Source: Streptomyces sp. NBC_01591 (GTDB lineage Bacteria > Actinomycetota > Actinomycetes > Streptomycetales > Streptomycetaceae). From it: a stretch of 64,000 bases of DNA. The first letter of the stretch is position 1. Each line of letters opens with the position of its first letter. The translations under genes were made by a program, and so were the position numbers. This document shows positions 8,524-17,002 of this stretch, piece by piece. Where the stretch lies: assembly GCF_035918155.1 (NCBI RefSeq), contig NZ_CP109327.1, positions 8,618,001 to 8,682,000 of the forward strand. Reading direction: 5' to 3'. The notes below the pieces were generated by a model. The model ran no database searches, was not told the origin of the DNA, and saw only the letters and a program-made list of their open reading frames with translations.

Positions 8524-9315
8524 CCGCAGAACTCCCGCCTGGGGCGGCTGTCCCTGGTCGCCGCCTCGATCGACGACGCGGCGGCCTGGTGCTTCCTGGC
8601 CACGCTGACGGCCGTGCACACCGGTTCCGGGGCCGCCGACGCTCTGCCCATGATCGGCTACAGCATCCTGTTCACCGCCGTGATGCTGCTCGGAGTGTCC
8701 CGGCTGCTGCGGCCGCTGGCGCGGCACGTCGGCCGACAGGGCACGCTGAGCCCCGGCGTGATGTACGTCGTCGTCATCGTCCCGATCGTCTGCGGATACC
8801 TCACCGACCTGATCGGGATCTACTCGGTCTTCGGCGGCTTCATCGCCGGCCTGGCCATGCCCCGTGACCCGCAGTTCCGCCAAGCGCTGCACAGCCGGAT
8901 GATGGATACCGTCTCCACGCTACTGCTGCCCGTCTTCTTCGCCCTGTCCGGCCTCACCACCGACCTGCGGAGCATTTCGGCCGACACCCTGCTGTTCGGC
9001 GTCGCCGCGCTCCTGGCGGGACTCGCGGGCAAATACTTCGGCAGCACCCTGGCTATGAAGACACTCCGCTTCAGTTGGCGCGAGGCATTCGCTGTGGGAG
9101 GACTGATGAACGCCCGCGGCATGATGATCATCATCTTCATCAACATCGGCTTGGCGCAGGGCCTGATCACCAAGCCGGTGTTCTCCGTTCTCGTCATGGT
9201 CGCCGTCATCACGAGCACCGCGGCCCTGCCGCTGTACCGCCGGGCGCTCCCGAAACACCTGGAGATGCACTCGGCAGCGAAGCGCCCACTCCGGCGCCGG
9301 CACCACGCCCCCTGA
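8524..9315 (+). pseudogene. Na+/H+ (KefB/CPA2-type) antiporter, C-terminal half
   Basis: From the fusion point the second reading frame gives NSRLGRLSLVAASIDDAAAW, the conserved SxDD-like helix in the middle of CPA2 antiporters. It is followed by about six more hydrophobic helices, ending FSVLVMVAVITSTAALPLYR before a basic tail. The first half of the protein (about six helices) is missing. The surviving half could start at ATG 8614 or 8650 but would not form a transporter. Na+/H+ antiporters are common members of glycopeptide clusters, which matters for interpreting the neighbouring exporter fragment. Confidence 0.8.
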
Positions 9316-9442
9316 CGACAACCGACATGCACTGATGTGCAAGTACCCGCCGGAGGTCCAGACCCATGGTCGGGTCGAGGACATCCCGGCAGCCACCGGC
9401 TGGTGGCGGCCAGAACCAGATAGTGAGCCGCCGGGTGGTGAC

Positions 9443-9505
9443 ATATCGTCGGCGTATCGAGAATCGCATACGCCCGGGCAACACCCTGCTACATTGACTG
9501 GTGGC
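9443..9505 (+). promoter_or_regulatory. VanR-type promoter of vanK
   Basis: The third copy of the box lies at 9443-9473: ATATCGTCGGCGTATC, an A-rich spacer and GCATACGC. TACATT, a good -10, stands 18 bases after GCATAC, and the vanK ATG follows 11 bases after it. Upstream and downstream sequence differs from the vanH and murF copies, so conservation is limited to the functional parts. The short distance to the ATG again points to a leaderless message. Confidence 0.75.
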
Positions 9506-10672
9506 ATGTCCTTCAACCCCTCCAGCGAACCAATGCGACCTGCAGCCCGGAATCCGGTCGTCAGGCCGATCAGCGCCGCCGAGCATATGGCGTTCGTGCG
9601 GGCCCAGCGGTCGGTCAGCTTTCTGCAGACCCCGGCGTGGGGCCGCGTCAAGACCGAGTGGCGCAGCGAGTCCCTCGGCTGGTTCGAGGGGCGGCGCCTG
9701 GTTGGTGCTGGGCTCGTACTGCACCGCCCGGTGCCGCGGCTCGACCGCTTCACGCTGGCGTATCTACCCGAGGGCCCGGTCATCGACTGGAGCGGCGAGA
9801 TCGGTGCTTGGCTCGATCCGCTGGCGATCCATCTCAAGGCCCACGGCGCGTTCGCGATCCGGCTCGGCCCGCCGGTGTGCACACACACCTGGAGCGCCGC
9901 CCAGGTCAAGGAGGGCATCGCCGACCCGGGCAGCAAACGGCTCACCGACATCTCCGGCCACTGGGCCGACCCGGTCGGTGCCCGCGTGGCCAGCTGGTTC
10001 CGGGACGCCGGCTGGCTGCCGCAGAGCCCGGAGGACGGGTTCGGGGTCGGGCATCCACAGTTCAAGTACGAGATCCCGATGGTAGGCAGGACCGAGGACG
10101 AGCTGCTCAGGGGCATGAACCAGCAGTGGCGTCGCAACATCAAGAAGGCGGCTAAGGAGGGCGTCGAGGTCACGGTCAGCGACAGGGGCCCGGAGGACCT
10201 CAAGGCGTTTCACGACCTCTACGTCCACACCGCCGAGCGCGACCACTTCACACCCCGGCCGCTGCGCTACTTCGAGACCATGTTCGCGGCGCTGAGTGCC
10301 GAGGACCCCGAGCGGATCAAGCTCTACCTGGCCCGCCATCAGGGCGACTTGGCCGCCGCTACTCTCCTGGTCCGCGTCGGCACCCACGCCGTGTACGCCT
10401 ATGGCGCCTCCTCCACCGCGAAGCGCGAGGTGCGCGGCTCCAACGCCTGCCAGTGGGCGATGATCCGCGACTCGCTCGCGGCCGGCTGCGACGTCTACGA
10501 TCTGCGTGGCATCACCCCCACCCTCGACGCCGACGACCCGCACGTCGGCCTTGTCCAGTTCAAAGTCGGCACCGGCGGCCAGGCGATGCGGTACATCGGC
10601 GAGTGGGACCTGCCGCTGCGACCGATGGTTTACCGGGCCTTCGATCTCTATATGAGGCGGCGCGGACGCTGA
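9506..10672 (+). CDS. vanK: VanK-type Fem aminoacyltransferase
   Basis: The 388-residue protein has the two GNAT-like halves of the FemABX family. The N-terminal part includes SFLQTPAWGRVKTEW (about residues 38-52). A helical arm follows with RNIKKAAKEGV, then the second half with YAYGASSTAKREVRGSNACQW and GLVQFKVGTGGQAMRYIGEWDLP. In S. coelicolor VanK adds the bridge glycine from charged tRNA to D-Ala-D-Lac precursors and is essential during resistance. The same role is inferred here. ATG 9506 was chosen because it lies directly behind the VanR-type promoter. It has its own promoter and is the intact homologue of the pseudogene at 683-1207. Confidence 0.92.
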   Translation: MSFNPSSEPMRPAARNPVVRPISAAEHMAFVRAQRSVSFLQTPAWGRVKTEWRSESLGWFEGRRLVGAGLVLHRPVPRLDRFTLAYLPEGPVIDWSGEIGAWLDPLAIHLKAHGAFAIRLGPPVCTHTWSAAQVKEGIADPGSKRLTDISGHWADPVGARVASWFRDAGWLPQSPEDGFGVGHPQFKYEIPMVGRTEDELLRGMNQQWRRNIKKAAKEGVEVTVSDRGPEDLKAFHDLYVHTAERDHFTPRPLRYFETMFAALSAEDPERIKLYLARHQGDLAAATLLVRVGTHAVYAYGASSTAKREVRGSNACQWAMIRDSLAAGCDVYDLRGITPTLDADDPHVGLVQFKVGTGGQAMRYIGEWDLPLRPMVYRAFDLYMRRRGR

Positions 10673-10702
10673 ACCGCACACACGACTCGATCGGTGCGGC
10701 GG

Positions 10703-10905
10703 TCACGACGACTCCCCGAGCCGGATCGCTGTCGCGGGGCATATCGTGGCCGACTCGCGTACGGCGTCGTGGAGTTCGGAGGGCGGAGTGTCATCGAGGA
10801 GTTCGACCATGCCGTCCTCGTCCCGCTGGTCGAAGACGTCGGGGCGAGCATCACGCACTGGCCCGAGGCAACACACCTGGGAACGTCGACCTCAACACGC
10901 ATCAT
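10703..10905 (-). pseudogene. 3Fe-4S ferredoxin, frameshifted
   Basis: From ATG 10905 the frame reads MMRVEVDVPRCVASGQCVMLAP with a normal first cysteine cluster. It is then shifted by one missing G at about 10843 (CCCGAC where CCCGGAC is expected). The restored frame gives DVFDQRDEDGMVELLDD, ATICPATAIRLGESS and a stop at 10703. This is a standard 66-residue actinomycete ferredoxin that delivers electrons to a cytochrome P450. The P450 fragment lies just upstream on the same strand. A sequencing error at the GC run is a possible alternative to a real mutation. Confidence 0.75.
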
Positions 10906-10954
10906 GGTTCTTCCCTGTTTCTCTGTGTGGGGCCCGTCACCAGATGACGGGTAT

Positions 10955-11083
10955 TTACTCGACGCCGTAGACGATGGAGCCCTGCCTGAAGTCGATCTCC
11001 CTCCGGGGCACGGCAATCTTCAGGTCGGGAGGTGCCGGAAGAGCTCGGGCAGGACGATCCGCAGTTCGGTACGGGGCGGGCAC
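10955..11083 (-). pseudogene. Cytochrome P450, extreme C-terminal fragment
   Basis: The minus strand encodes RTELRIVLPELFRHLP and, one base out of frame, LKIAVPRREIDFRQGSIVYG, VE, stop. This is the terminal beta-sheet region of bacterial P450s (compare RLAVPxEELxFR...YGV). The heme-binding Cys loop and everything before it are absent. The break again looks like loss of one G in CCCGGAC. With the ferredoxin 50 bp downstream, this is the stub of a P450-ferredoxin operon. Confidence 0.65.
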
Positions 11084-11230
11084 TGGAAGGGCCGGGGATG
11101 ACTCCGTTGCGCGAAGGGGACTTGGGAAGGTCACCTCCGCAACGGAGAAGCTTCGTTGCGTGTGGTTGCGCATCCATCCATCGTCGTCTCGCTACTGTGA
11201 CCTGCGCACTCACAAGATCCCCGGGGCTTT

Positions 11231-11303
11231 GCAATCGCCCTGCCTGGCTACCGGCGACTGCGATATTCGCGTTACGCCGACGACACCATGCTCGGTGTCG
11301 TTT
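11231..11303 (+). pseudogene. Possible group II intron reverse-transcriptase fragment
   Basis: One frame gives GYRRLRYSRYADDTMLGVVS, which matches the catalytic YADD core of group II intron RTs (typically YRRLRYVRYADDxLLGF). Only about 24 residues can be matched, with no flanking RT domains. It is at best a scrap of an intron, and chance resemblance is not excluded. The surrounding 11.1-11.5 kb shows no other gene. Confidence 0.4.
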
Positions 11304-11533
11304 CGTGGGGTGTAGTTGAGGTACGGGGAGGGGTGTGTGCTGGGGATATCCGGGATTGGTTGAGACCGTGTGAGCGCGGGTTCGCGGGGGCGTAGGCCTG
11401 CTGGTCTGGGGATGTCTCTTCTTCGTTGAGATCACCTTGGCGTTCCTCAGATAGCGTCAACTCCTAAAGGACCAAGTGTGTTTTCCCTGGTCACAGCCTT
11501 CTGCGTCGACCGCTGGGCAGAAAATGAGAGGGG

Positions 11534-12190
11534 CTACCGGCGGGGTGCGCGGGACCCGTTCGGGGCGGGGCGGCGGTGGGTTTCGGCGAGGTGGTCCAGG
11601 CGGACCTGGTCCAGGGACGCCTTGGTGATGCGTTCGGTGCCGTCGAGGATGCTCGTGATCGCGGCTTGGCGGATCAGCCGGGTCAGGCTCCCGATCCTGC
11701 CTGCGGTCCTTTGGTGGAGGTAGGCGGTGTGGCGGGGGAGTGTCCCGGCCCGGTGCGCGCGGAGATCGAGTGCGGCTTCTACGCCCGCGATCAGTTCTCT
11801 GAAGGGTTCGCGTGTGCCGAGCCGTGCCGGGAACGCCCCGCATTCCACGAGGGAAGCCCGCCCGGCAAGCTGGGCCCCGCGCACACCGCTGAACAACGCG
11901 GTGGTGGTGACGTCGATGCCCGCGTACACGAACGTCGCCCCGATGCGTTCGGTGAGGTCTTTGAGCAGGTCGGTGGTTTCCGCGCCGGTGGTGGTGCGGG
12001 GGTTGAGCCGGTGGATCTCGTCGATGAGTACCAGACGCACGCCCGCATGGTTGTAGGTGTGGCAGACGGCGTCGGTGATCTGGGCCTGGGTCATGCGGGC
12101 GGTGACGGGGATGCCGAGGTAGCGGGCGAACTCCGTGGCCAGGGCTTTTGCTGTCGCCGCGGGCGGTACCAGGACGTAGGCGACCGGCAC
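11534..12190 (-). pseudogene. TniB-like AAA+ transposition ATPase, N-terminally truncated
   Basis: The 218-codon frame begins inside the ATPase core (VAYVLVPPAATAKALATEFA) and carries Walker B VRLVLIDEIHRLN (about residues 51-63), a sensor-like FVYAGIDV and the C-terminal lid RTAGRIGSLTRLIRQAA. The Walker A loop that should precede it is gone; at 12190 the sequence switches to an unrelated plus-strand frame. TniB/TnsC-type ATPases regulate Mu-like DDE transposases in Tn5053-like transposons. No partner transposase or TniQ is visible nearby, so the element is a remnant. Confidence 0.75.
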
Positions 12191-12414
12191 CGGCGCAGGA
12201 GGCGGCGGCCTGGCTGCGCGAGCTGGTGGCCGGCGGCGAACTCACCGCCGGCGAGGTCCTCGACGAGGCGGCCGACTCCGCGGTGCTGACCGGTCTGCTG
12301 GCGCTGCAGGAGGCGCGCATCGCGTCCAATCCGTGCACGGCGGCGGAGCTGTGCCTGAGCGCTGTGCCCCACATCGCGCTCGCGGTCACCCTGGCCAGCG
12401 CCGACCTGGACTGA
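12190..12414 (+). pseudogene. C-terminal fragment of an unidentified protein
   Basis: The frame EAAAWLRELVAGGELTAGEV, continuing to TLASADLD and a stop, has the codon bias of real Streptomyces coding sequence and a typical alpha-helical composition, but it lacks a start and is broken at the TniB junction. Twenty-four bases after the stop, an ATG opens MSIIGPGYDDPEYDNYDGSAG, the possible beginning of a second gene, which degenerates within 30 codons. I do not recognise either. They may be the end and start of two consecutive genes of one lost operon. Confidence 0.4.
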
Positions 12415-12729
12415 GCGAGACCAGGAAAGAGACCCCCTATGTCAATCATCGGACCCGGCTACGACGACCCCGAGTACGACAACTACGACGGCAGCGCCGG
12501 TCCGGGTGCGCGGGTCAGGATTCGGGTCAGACGCACAGCGTTGAGCACCAGGAGGACGACATCGGTCCGCGGCTGCTCCGGCCGCGGCGGCCGTGAGGAC
12601 CGGTTCTCGTCCAGGGCTGTTCGGTTGGCTGACCAGTGTGGATTCCTGAAGGTGGACGACCGGCTTCAGCGGACCAGGTCGTCCACCCCCGCCCAGCAGA
12701 CCTCGGGGCAGGGCCGATTCTTGAAACCA

Positions 12730-12921
12730 GCTCGCCGACGCCCGCTGCCATGGGGTGGCCAGTTGCGGCTCCTCCAGGATCTCGGCGACCTTCCGCGCCA
12801 GCCCCGCGACCTGCGGCGGCAGGTAGCCGTCCAGCGAGTCGACGTCGTCACACAGCCTGGCCCTCAGCCCGTGCAGGCACGCCTCGGTGAACAGCTGCTG
12901 CTCATCGACCTCGGCCATCAA
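12730..12921 (-). pseudogene. N-terminal fragment of an unidentified protein
   Basis: From ATG 12921 or 12918 the minus strand gives MAEVDEQQLFTEACLHGLRA, then a helical stretch (GYLPPQVAGLARKVAEILEE) with good third-position GC. After about 60 codons the bias disappears and the frame runs into unrelated sequence. It may be the start of a regulator or DNA-binding protein. No family can be named. Confidence 0.35.
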
Positions 12922-13078
12922 CCCACCCTCGGCATAGCCCTGACCACAGCAATCGTCAAAACCTGTGGGTCGAGGCGTTAGCGTCGCCGAGCGGGGCGTT
13001 TGCAGCGGCGCCGGATGTGTTGCCTGAATCCTTCAGAGTCGCGCACTATCCGCGTGCCACAACTGCCGCAACGGCACG

Positions 13079-13714
13079 TCAGATTGGATTCTCCCCAGCC
13101 ACCGACGTCTCGACGGTCACGAAGATCCGGTCCAGGTGATGATGGAGTACCTCGATGGCCGACTCCGGACTCCGCTGGCCCACGAGGATGCTGGTGCCCA
13201 TGGTCGCCGCCATCGCAAGCAGACTGATCGCCTCCGTGCGTGCGTCGATGTCGGGACCGGCCAGGCCTGATGCCTGGGTCTGTTCGAGCAAGCCTGTCAG
13301 GGCGTTTTCCGCGGCGTCGGGGTTGTCGAGGAAGGGCTGAGCAGCCAGCGCCTCATTGGTCACGGACAGGATCGAGTAGGAGCTGTAGAGGAGGTGGAAG
13401 GTGCGGCTCTCCTCGTCGGTGGGGAGGGACGCCACGAGGATCGCCTCGATAGTCGCGCGGGGGCCCGGGTCCGGGCCGGCGGCAGCCAGGCGGGTGCCCA
13501 CCCGTGCGGTGAAGCGATCGGTCAGGTGCTGGACCCCGTAGAAAAGCAGCTTCTCCTTGGTCTCGAAGTAGTACTGCACGAGCCGGAGTGACACTCCGGC
13601 CTCCGCGGCCACGTCGCGCATGCCGACGGCGTGCAGTCCTCGCCGCCCCGCGACCCGGATGAACGCATCGGCGATCTGGGTGCGCCGCTCCTCGTGATCC
13701 ACACGCTTTGGCAT
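13079..13714 (-). CDS. TetR-family repressor
   Basis: This 211-residue regulator has an N-terminal helix-turn-helix (RTQIADAFIRVAGRRGLHAV, then MRDVAAEAGVSLRLVQYYFE and TKEKLLFYGV, about residues 8-56) and a helical ligand-binding domain. ATG 13714 gives the standard N-terminus MPKRVDHEERR. It is transcribed away from the alpha/beta hydrolase gene at 13843, with two matching palindromes between them. It therefore probably represses itself and the hydrolase, and is released by the hydrolase substrate or a relative of it. The ligand is unknown. Confidence 0.92.
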   Translation of the reverse strand: MPKRVDHEERRTQIADAFIRVAGRRGLHAVGMRDVAAEAGVSLRLVQYYFETKEKLLFYGVQHLTDRFTARVGTRLAAAGPDPGPRATIEAILVASLPTDEESRTFHLLYSSYSILSVTNEALAAQPFLDNPDAAENALTGLLEQTQASGLAGPDIDARTEAISLLAMAATMGTSILVGQRSPESAIEVLHHHLDRIFVTVETSVAGENPI

Positions 13715-13775
13715 GTGCCGGTGTCTCCGCCCGTCGGTGGTGGGGTTCGCCGTCCGCTCTCTCCGGACCCCTTCA

Positions 13776-13816
13776 TGGTACCGCCGTACCACCATCATGG
13801 TACGGTCGTATTACGA
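13776..13816. promoter_or_regulatory. Tandem TetR-type operators
   Basis: A perfect inverted repeat TGGTAC-CGCC-GTACCA lies at 13776-13791. A second, weaker copy TGGTAC-GGTC-GTATTA starts at 13799, about two helical turns further on. Both fall between the divergent TetR and hydrolase genes, just where a repressor would block both promoters. Confidence 0.7.
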
Positions 13817-13842
13817 AGAACGGATCTTCCCGGAGGTGCCCC

Positions 13843-14781
13843 GTGCCCGAGAACACGACCCGTGTGCGCCGCGACGTCGGCCGCTACGTCAACGACACCC
13901 TGCGCGACCGCTACTTCGCCGCCAGCGACGTCCTCTACGCGATGGGCGCACCCGTTCGTTCCGAGACGGACGTCGAGACGAGCTTCGGCACCACGCACGT
14001 CTACCGGTACGGCCCCTCGGACCCCGCCGCCGAATCCCGCACGCCGGTCGTCCTGATCCACGGCGCGGGCTACTGCTCGGCGATGTGGTACCCCAACACC
14101 CCCGCGCTCAGCGGCGAACGGCCCGTCTACGCGCTCGACACCCCAGGTGACGCCGGGCGCAGCGTGCACCGGGAGCCCATGTGGCAGCCCGAGCGTGCCG
14201 CCCAGTGGATGGACGAGGCCCTCGACGCGCTCGGCCTGGACCGGGTCCACCTCGTCGGCTCCTCATATGGCGGCTGGCTGGTGCTCAACCAGGCGCACCG
14301 CCGACCCGGACGGCTCGCCTCGGTCACCGCCCTCGACCCCGGCGGCCTGGAGAAGGTAGGCCTGCGCTTCTTCGCCTGGGTCTTCGTGAGCCTCTTCGCC
14401 AGCTTCGCCCCCAAGGCGCTGCGCCCCCGCCTCGCCTCCTGGCTGGAGCAGCCGGTCATCGCCGTTCCCGAGTTGCGAAAGTGGGTCCAGGTGGGCGCCC
14501 GGGCCTTCAGGATCCGCCGCCCCGCACCGCTGCCGCTGGCCGAGGATGCACTGCGCTCCATCCGGACCCCGCTCTACGTCATCATGGGCAAGCGCAGCCT
14601 TCTGGTACACCCGCAACGGCAGTTGGAGCGGGTGCCGCGCCTGATCCCCGGGGCCCGTGCCGAGATCATCGCCGCGACGGGCCACGGACCGCAGATCGAC
14701 CATCCCGACGTGGTCAACGCCCGGATGCTGAGCTTCATGGAGGATGTCGACTCCCTCGACCCGGCCGCAGTCGACGCGTAG
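13843..14781 (+). CDS. Alpha/beta-hydrolase
   Basis: The 312-residue protein starts at GTG 13843, preceded by CGGAGG. The fold is shown by VVLIHGAGYCSAMWYPN (oxyanion region, about residues 68-84), the nucleophile elbow LVGSSYGGWLVL (Ser in GxSxGG, about 143-147) and a C-terminal GHGPQIDHPDVV with the catalytic His. There is no signal peptide. An ester or a C-C bond could be the target; the sequence does not decide. Divergence from a TetR gene suggests an inducible detoxification or catabolic enzyme. Confidence 0.88.
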   Translation: MPENTTRVRRDVGRYVNDTLRDRYFAASDVLYAMGAPVRSETDVETSFGTTHVYRYGPSDPAAESRTPVVLIHGAGYCSAMWYPNTPALSGERPVYALDTPGDAGRSVHREPMWQPERAAQWMDEALDALGLDRVHLVGSSYGGWLVLNQAHRRPGRLASVTALDPGGLEKVGLRFFAWVFVSLFASFAPKALRPRLASWLEQPVIAVPELRKWVQVGARAFRIRRPAPLPLAEDALRSIRTPLYVIMGKRSLLVHPQRQLERVPRLIPGARAEIIAATGHGPQIDHPDVVNARMLSFMEDVDSLDPAAVDA

Positions 14782-15118
14782 GACCTGCGGCTGGGGAACA
14801 CTGGCGCAGGTGTGGCGGCTGCAGTCAGTGCAGGTGCAGCGGTGGTACGACCAGGACCACGGCGAGGAGACGTGGCCTTGGTGACGGATATCGCCTGCCC
14901 CGAATAGGCGAGAGTCGACACCGTTGGCCCGAGAGGCTGGACCCTCCCCGAAGCGGACCGACCTCGAGGCCGCCCGGTACGGTATCCACCGGCTGGGCCT
15001 GCTTCACCACCGGTGATCAGCTTTTCACCCCAGTCCCCTGTACCCCGGATCAGCGCTCTGGCCCGGGGTACAGCCGTGTCTCCACCAGCAACGCCGCCTG
15101 GTTCGGCACTCTGTGCGC
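14782..15118. other. Intergenic, no gene seen
   Basis: About 340 bases between the hydrolase stop and the next gene. I see no coding bias, no strong terminator hairpin and no RNA gene. Short GGCTGCAGTCAGTGCAGGTG repeats near 14815 are weakly palindromic. Confidence 0.5.
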
Positions 15119-15391
15119 ATGACCGACGTCTTTGACCACGCGCCGCAGGTATGGAACGCCGCGCAGCTCCGCGCAGCACTCAAGGACCTGCCCGACGACA
15201 CCCCCATTCACATTGGTGTCGCTGAAGACCCCGGCGACTTCGGCGGGTACCGCGAATCCGTCCTCGTCGACGCCGACCACGTGGAGAACTGGTGGCCGGC
15301 CACTGGCACCACGCCCGAACGGGCAGAGAAGGAGAAGGCGCTCACTCTCTTTGCCGACTGGACGCCCGGAGAGTACGACCTGCTCGACTGA
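15119..15391 (+). CDS. Small conserved actinomycete protein (DUF6225-like)
   Basis: The 90-residue product (MTDVFDHAPQVWNAAQLRAA, then DTPIHIGVAEDPGDFGGYRE and ENWWPATGTTPERAEKEKAL) has the look of a small acidic cytoplasmic family common in Streptomyces, which I believe is DUF6225. No function is known to me. ATG 15119 is preferred; an in-frame GTG at 15113 is the alternative. It stands alone, 100 bp before a Nudix gene on the same strand. Confidence 0.75.
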   Translation: MTDVFDHAPQVWNAAQLRAALKDLPDDTPIHIGVAEDPGDFGGYRESVLVDADHVENWWPATGTTPERAEKEKALTLFADWTPGEYDLLD

Positions 15392-15492
15392 ACCTGTGAA
15401 CCTGAATCCGGCTCTGACCGGAATTGCGTGAAAGCTCAGCCCGGTGACCAACTCCGTTGGTCGCCCAGGGACAGCGGCTCTAATCTGACGAG

Positions 15493-15987
15493 GTGATGAA
15501 ACCGGAGGGGAGCCTGGTGCCGCGCCCGAGCGCGCGCGTGGTGTTGCTGGACGACGTCAGTCGGCTACTGCTGTTCTCCGCCCTGAACAAGGGGGACGGT
15601 TCCGTCCGGTGGTTCACCCCTGGAGGCGGGCTCAAGCCAGGCGAAAGCCACGAGCAGGCAGCCCTGCGGGAGTTGCAGGAGGAAACCGGGCTGACGAACC
15701 TCTCGCTGGGTCCGGAGATTTGGCGAGGGCGTCCGTGGACAGCGGTCCGGGGCAGCGTCGCTTATGAGGTTCGCCAGCGCTACTACATGGCCCGGGTGCC
15801 TGCGTTCCAGGTCGATACCTCGGCTTTCGAGGAGATCGAGAAGGCCGCGATCACTGGGCACCGCTGGTGGACCGTAGCGGAACTGGCCGCGACCTCGGAT
15901 GTATTGCGGCCGGCTGGGCTGCCGAAACTGTTGGCGTCCTTGCTGACCGACGGCCCACCGGACCGACCGATCCCCGTAGACGGCTGA
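15493..15987 (+). CDS. Nudix hydrolase
   Basis: The 164-residue protein contains a full Nudix box, GGGLKPGESHEQAALRELQE followed by ETGL (about residues 37-60), with all metal-binding glutamates. Such enzymes hydrolyse nucleoside diphosphate derivatives; the substrate cannot be read from the sequence. GTG 15493 and ATG 15496 are adjacent candidate starts. The surface-exposed WWTVAEL segment is typical of Streptomyces Nudix proteins of the ADP-ribose/8-oxo-dGTP type. Confidence 0.9.
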   Translation: MMKPEGSLVPRPSARVVLLDDVSRLLLFSALNKGDGSVRWFTPGGGLKPGESHEQAALRELQEETGLTNLSLGPEIWRGRPWTAVRGSVAYEVRQRYYMARVPAFQVDTSAFEEIEKAAITGHRWWTVAELAATSDVLRPAGLPKLLASLLTDGPPDRPIPVDG

Positions 15988-16069
15988 GCGCACGTCCTTA
16001 CTGATCGTTTCAGAATGAGATCGGTGTGTTGGCTTGGCACTTAGGTGTTGCGTCGGCAGGATCTGCCGG

Positions 16070-16397
16070 GTGTCTGCTGATCTTGTGCCTGATGACTTGT
16101 GGGAGCGCATAGCCCCGCTGCTGCCGGTTCGTCCGCCTCGTCGGCAGCGGTATCCCGGGCGGTTGCCCGCCGATGACCGTGCTGCCCTGCGGGGCATCGT
16201 TTACGTGCTGCGCAAGAGTGTGAGCTGGCGGGATGTACCTGCAGAGCTGGTCGGCTGCAGTGGGGTGACGGCCTGGCGGCGCCTGCGGGACTGGACCGAG
16301 GCTGGCGTATGGCCCCGCCTGCATGAGGTCCTGCTTGCAGAACTACGCAGAGAAGGTCTGCTGGAGATGGATGACGCTGCGATCGACGGTTCGCACG
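16070..16397 (+). pseudogene. IS5-family transposase (DUF4096 N-terminal part), truncated
   Basis: From GTG 16070 the frame reads VSADLVPDDLWERIAPLLPV and WRDVPAELVGCSGVTAWRRL up to MDDAAIDGSHVR, where the first catalytic Asp lies. It then runs directly into the inverted repeat of another element at 16398. Beyond that element, after 18065, the frame E-R-R-D-H-H-V-A-P loosely recalls the expected continuation, but the rest is lost. The second half of the DDE domain is absent. Confidence 0.8.
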
Positions 16398-16512
16398 TCA
16401 GAAGCTGTTGTCTTTCCGGACGTGATGGACGTGTTTCCGCTGGTCGGGGATAGGAGTGGTGGGTTCGTGGGAGTGGTGGCCTGTCGGGTCGTCGTTCCCC
16501 GGGAGGTCGCGG

Positions 16513-16977
16513 ATGCCGTCGGTTGTTGGACTGCTGGAACAACACGAACTCGCTGCTCGGCGTCGAGTCGACGGGCTGCGGGCGGAGGCCGACCGCATCC
16601 AGGCCGAGCTGGCTGCGGCCGAGCTGGAATGGCAGGAGTGGGCGATCGCTCGCAGGCGGGTCGATGCGGTGCTGGCTCCGGTCGGCGGCACCGCCGAAAC
16701 GGAGGTCCCCGAGGATCCGCGGGACGCGGAGGCGCGGTCAGTGTCTGGGGAGGCGGCGAAGCCGAAGTCGCAGGTGCCGGTGTGGCGTGACGGTCTTTCC
16801 TCGGCGGCGCTGTCGGTGGACTACCAGCGCATTCTGCAGGCTCTCGCGGACCGGGCCCGGCTCGGTCAAGGGCCGCTGACCTGCCAGGAGATGGCCGCGG
16901 TGTTCGGCGTGGACCCGGTGCCGGCCAAGGTGGAGGCGCTGCGGTCGAAGGCGAAACGTCTGGTCGCGCGCGGCTGA
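16513..16977 (+). pseudogene. ISKra4-associated accessory protein, nonsense-truncated
   Basis: ATG 16513 opens MPSVVGLLEQHELAARRRVD, a coiled-coil segment, then VDYQRILQALADRARLGQGP and a winged-helix-like tail KVEALRSKAKRLVARG. A TGA at 16975 replaces the Trp expected before LAERQPGRFTLAAG. The layout (coiled coil, VDYQRI/SPDYQRI motif, HxEGxRSKLKRLV-like helix) matches the complete accessory gene at 55293-55775, which precedes an ISKra4 transposase. Here the transposase is missing, replaced by an IS5-type gene. Confidence 0.7.
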
Positions 16978-17002
16978 CTGGCCGAGCGGCAGCCGGGCCG
17001 GT

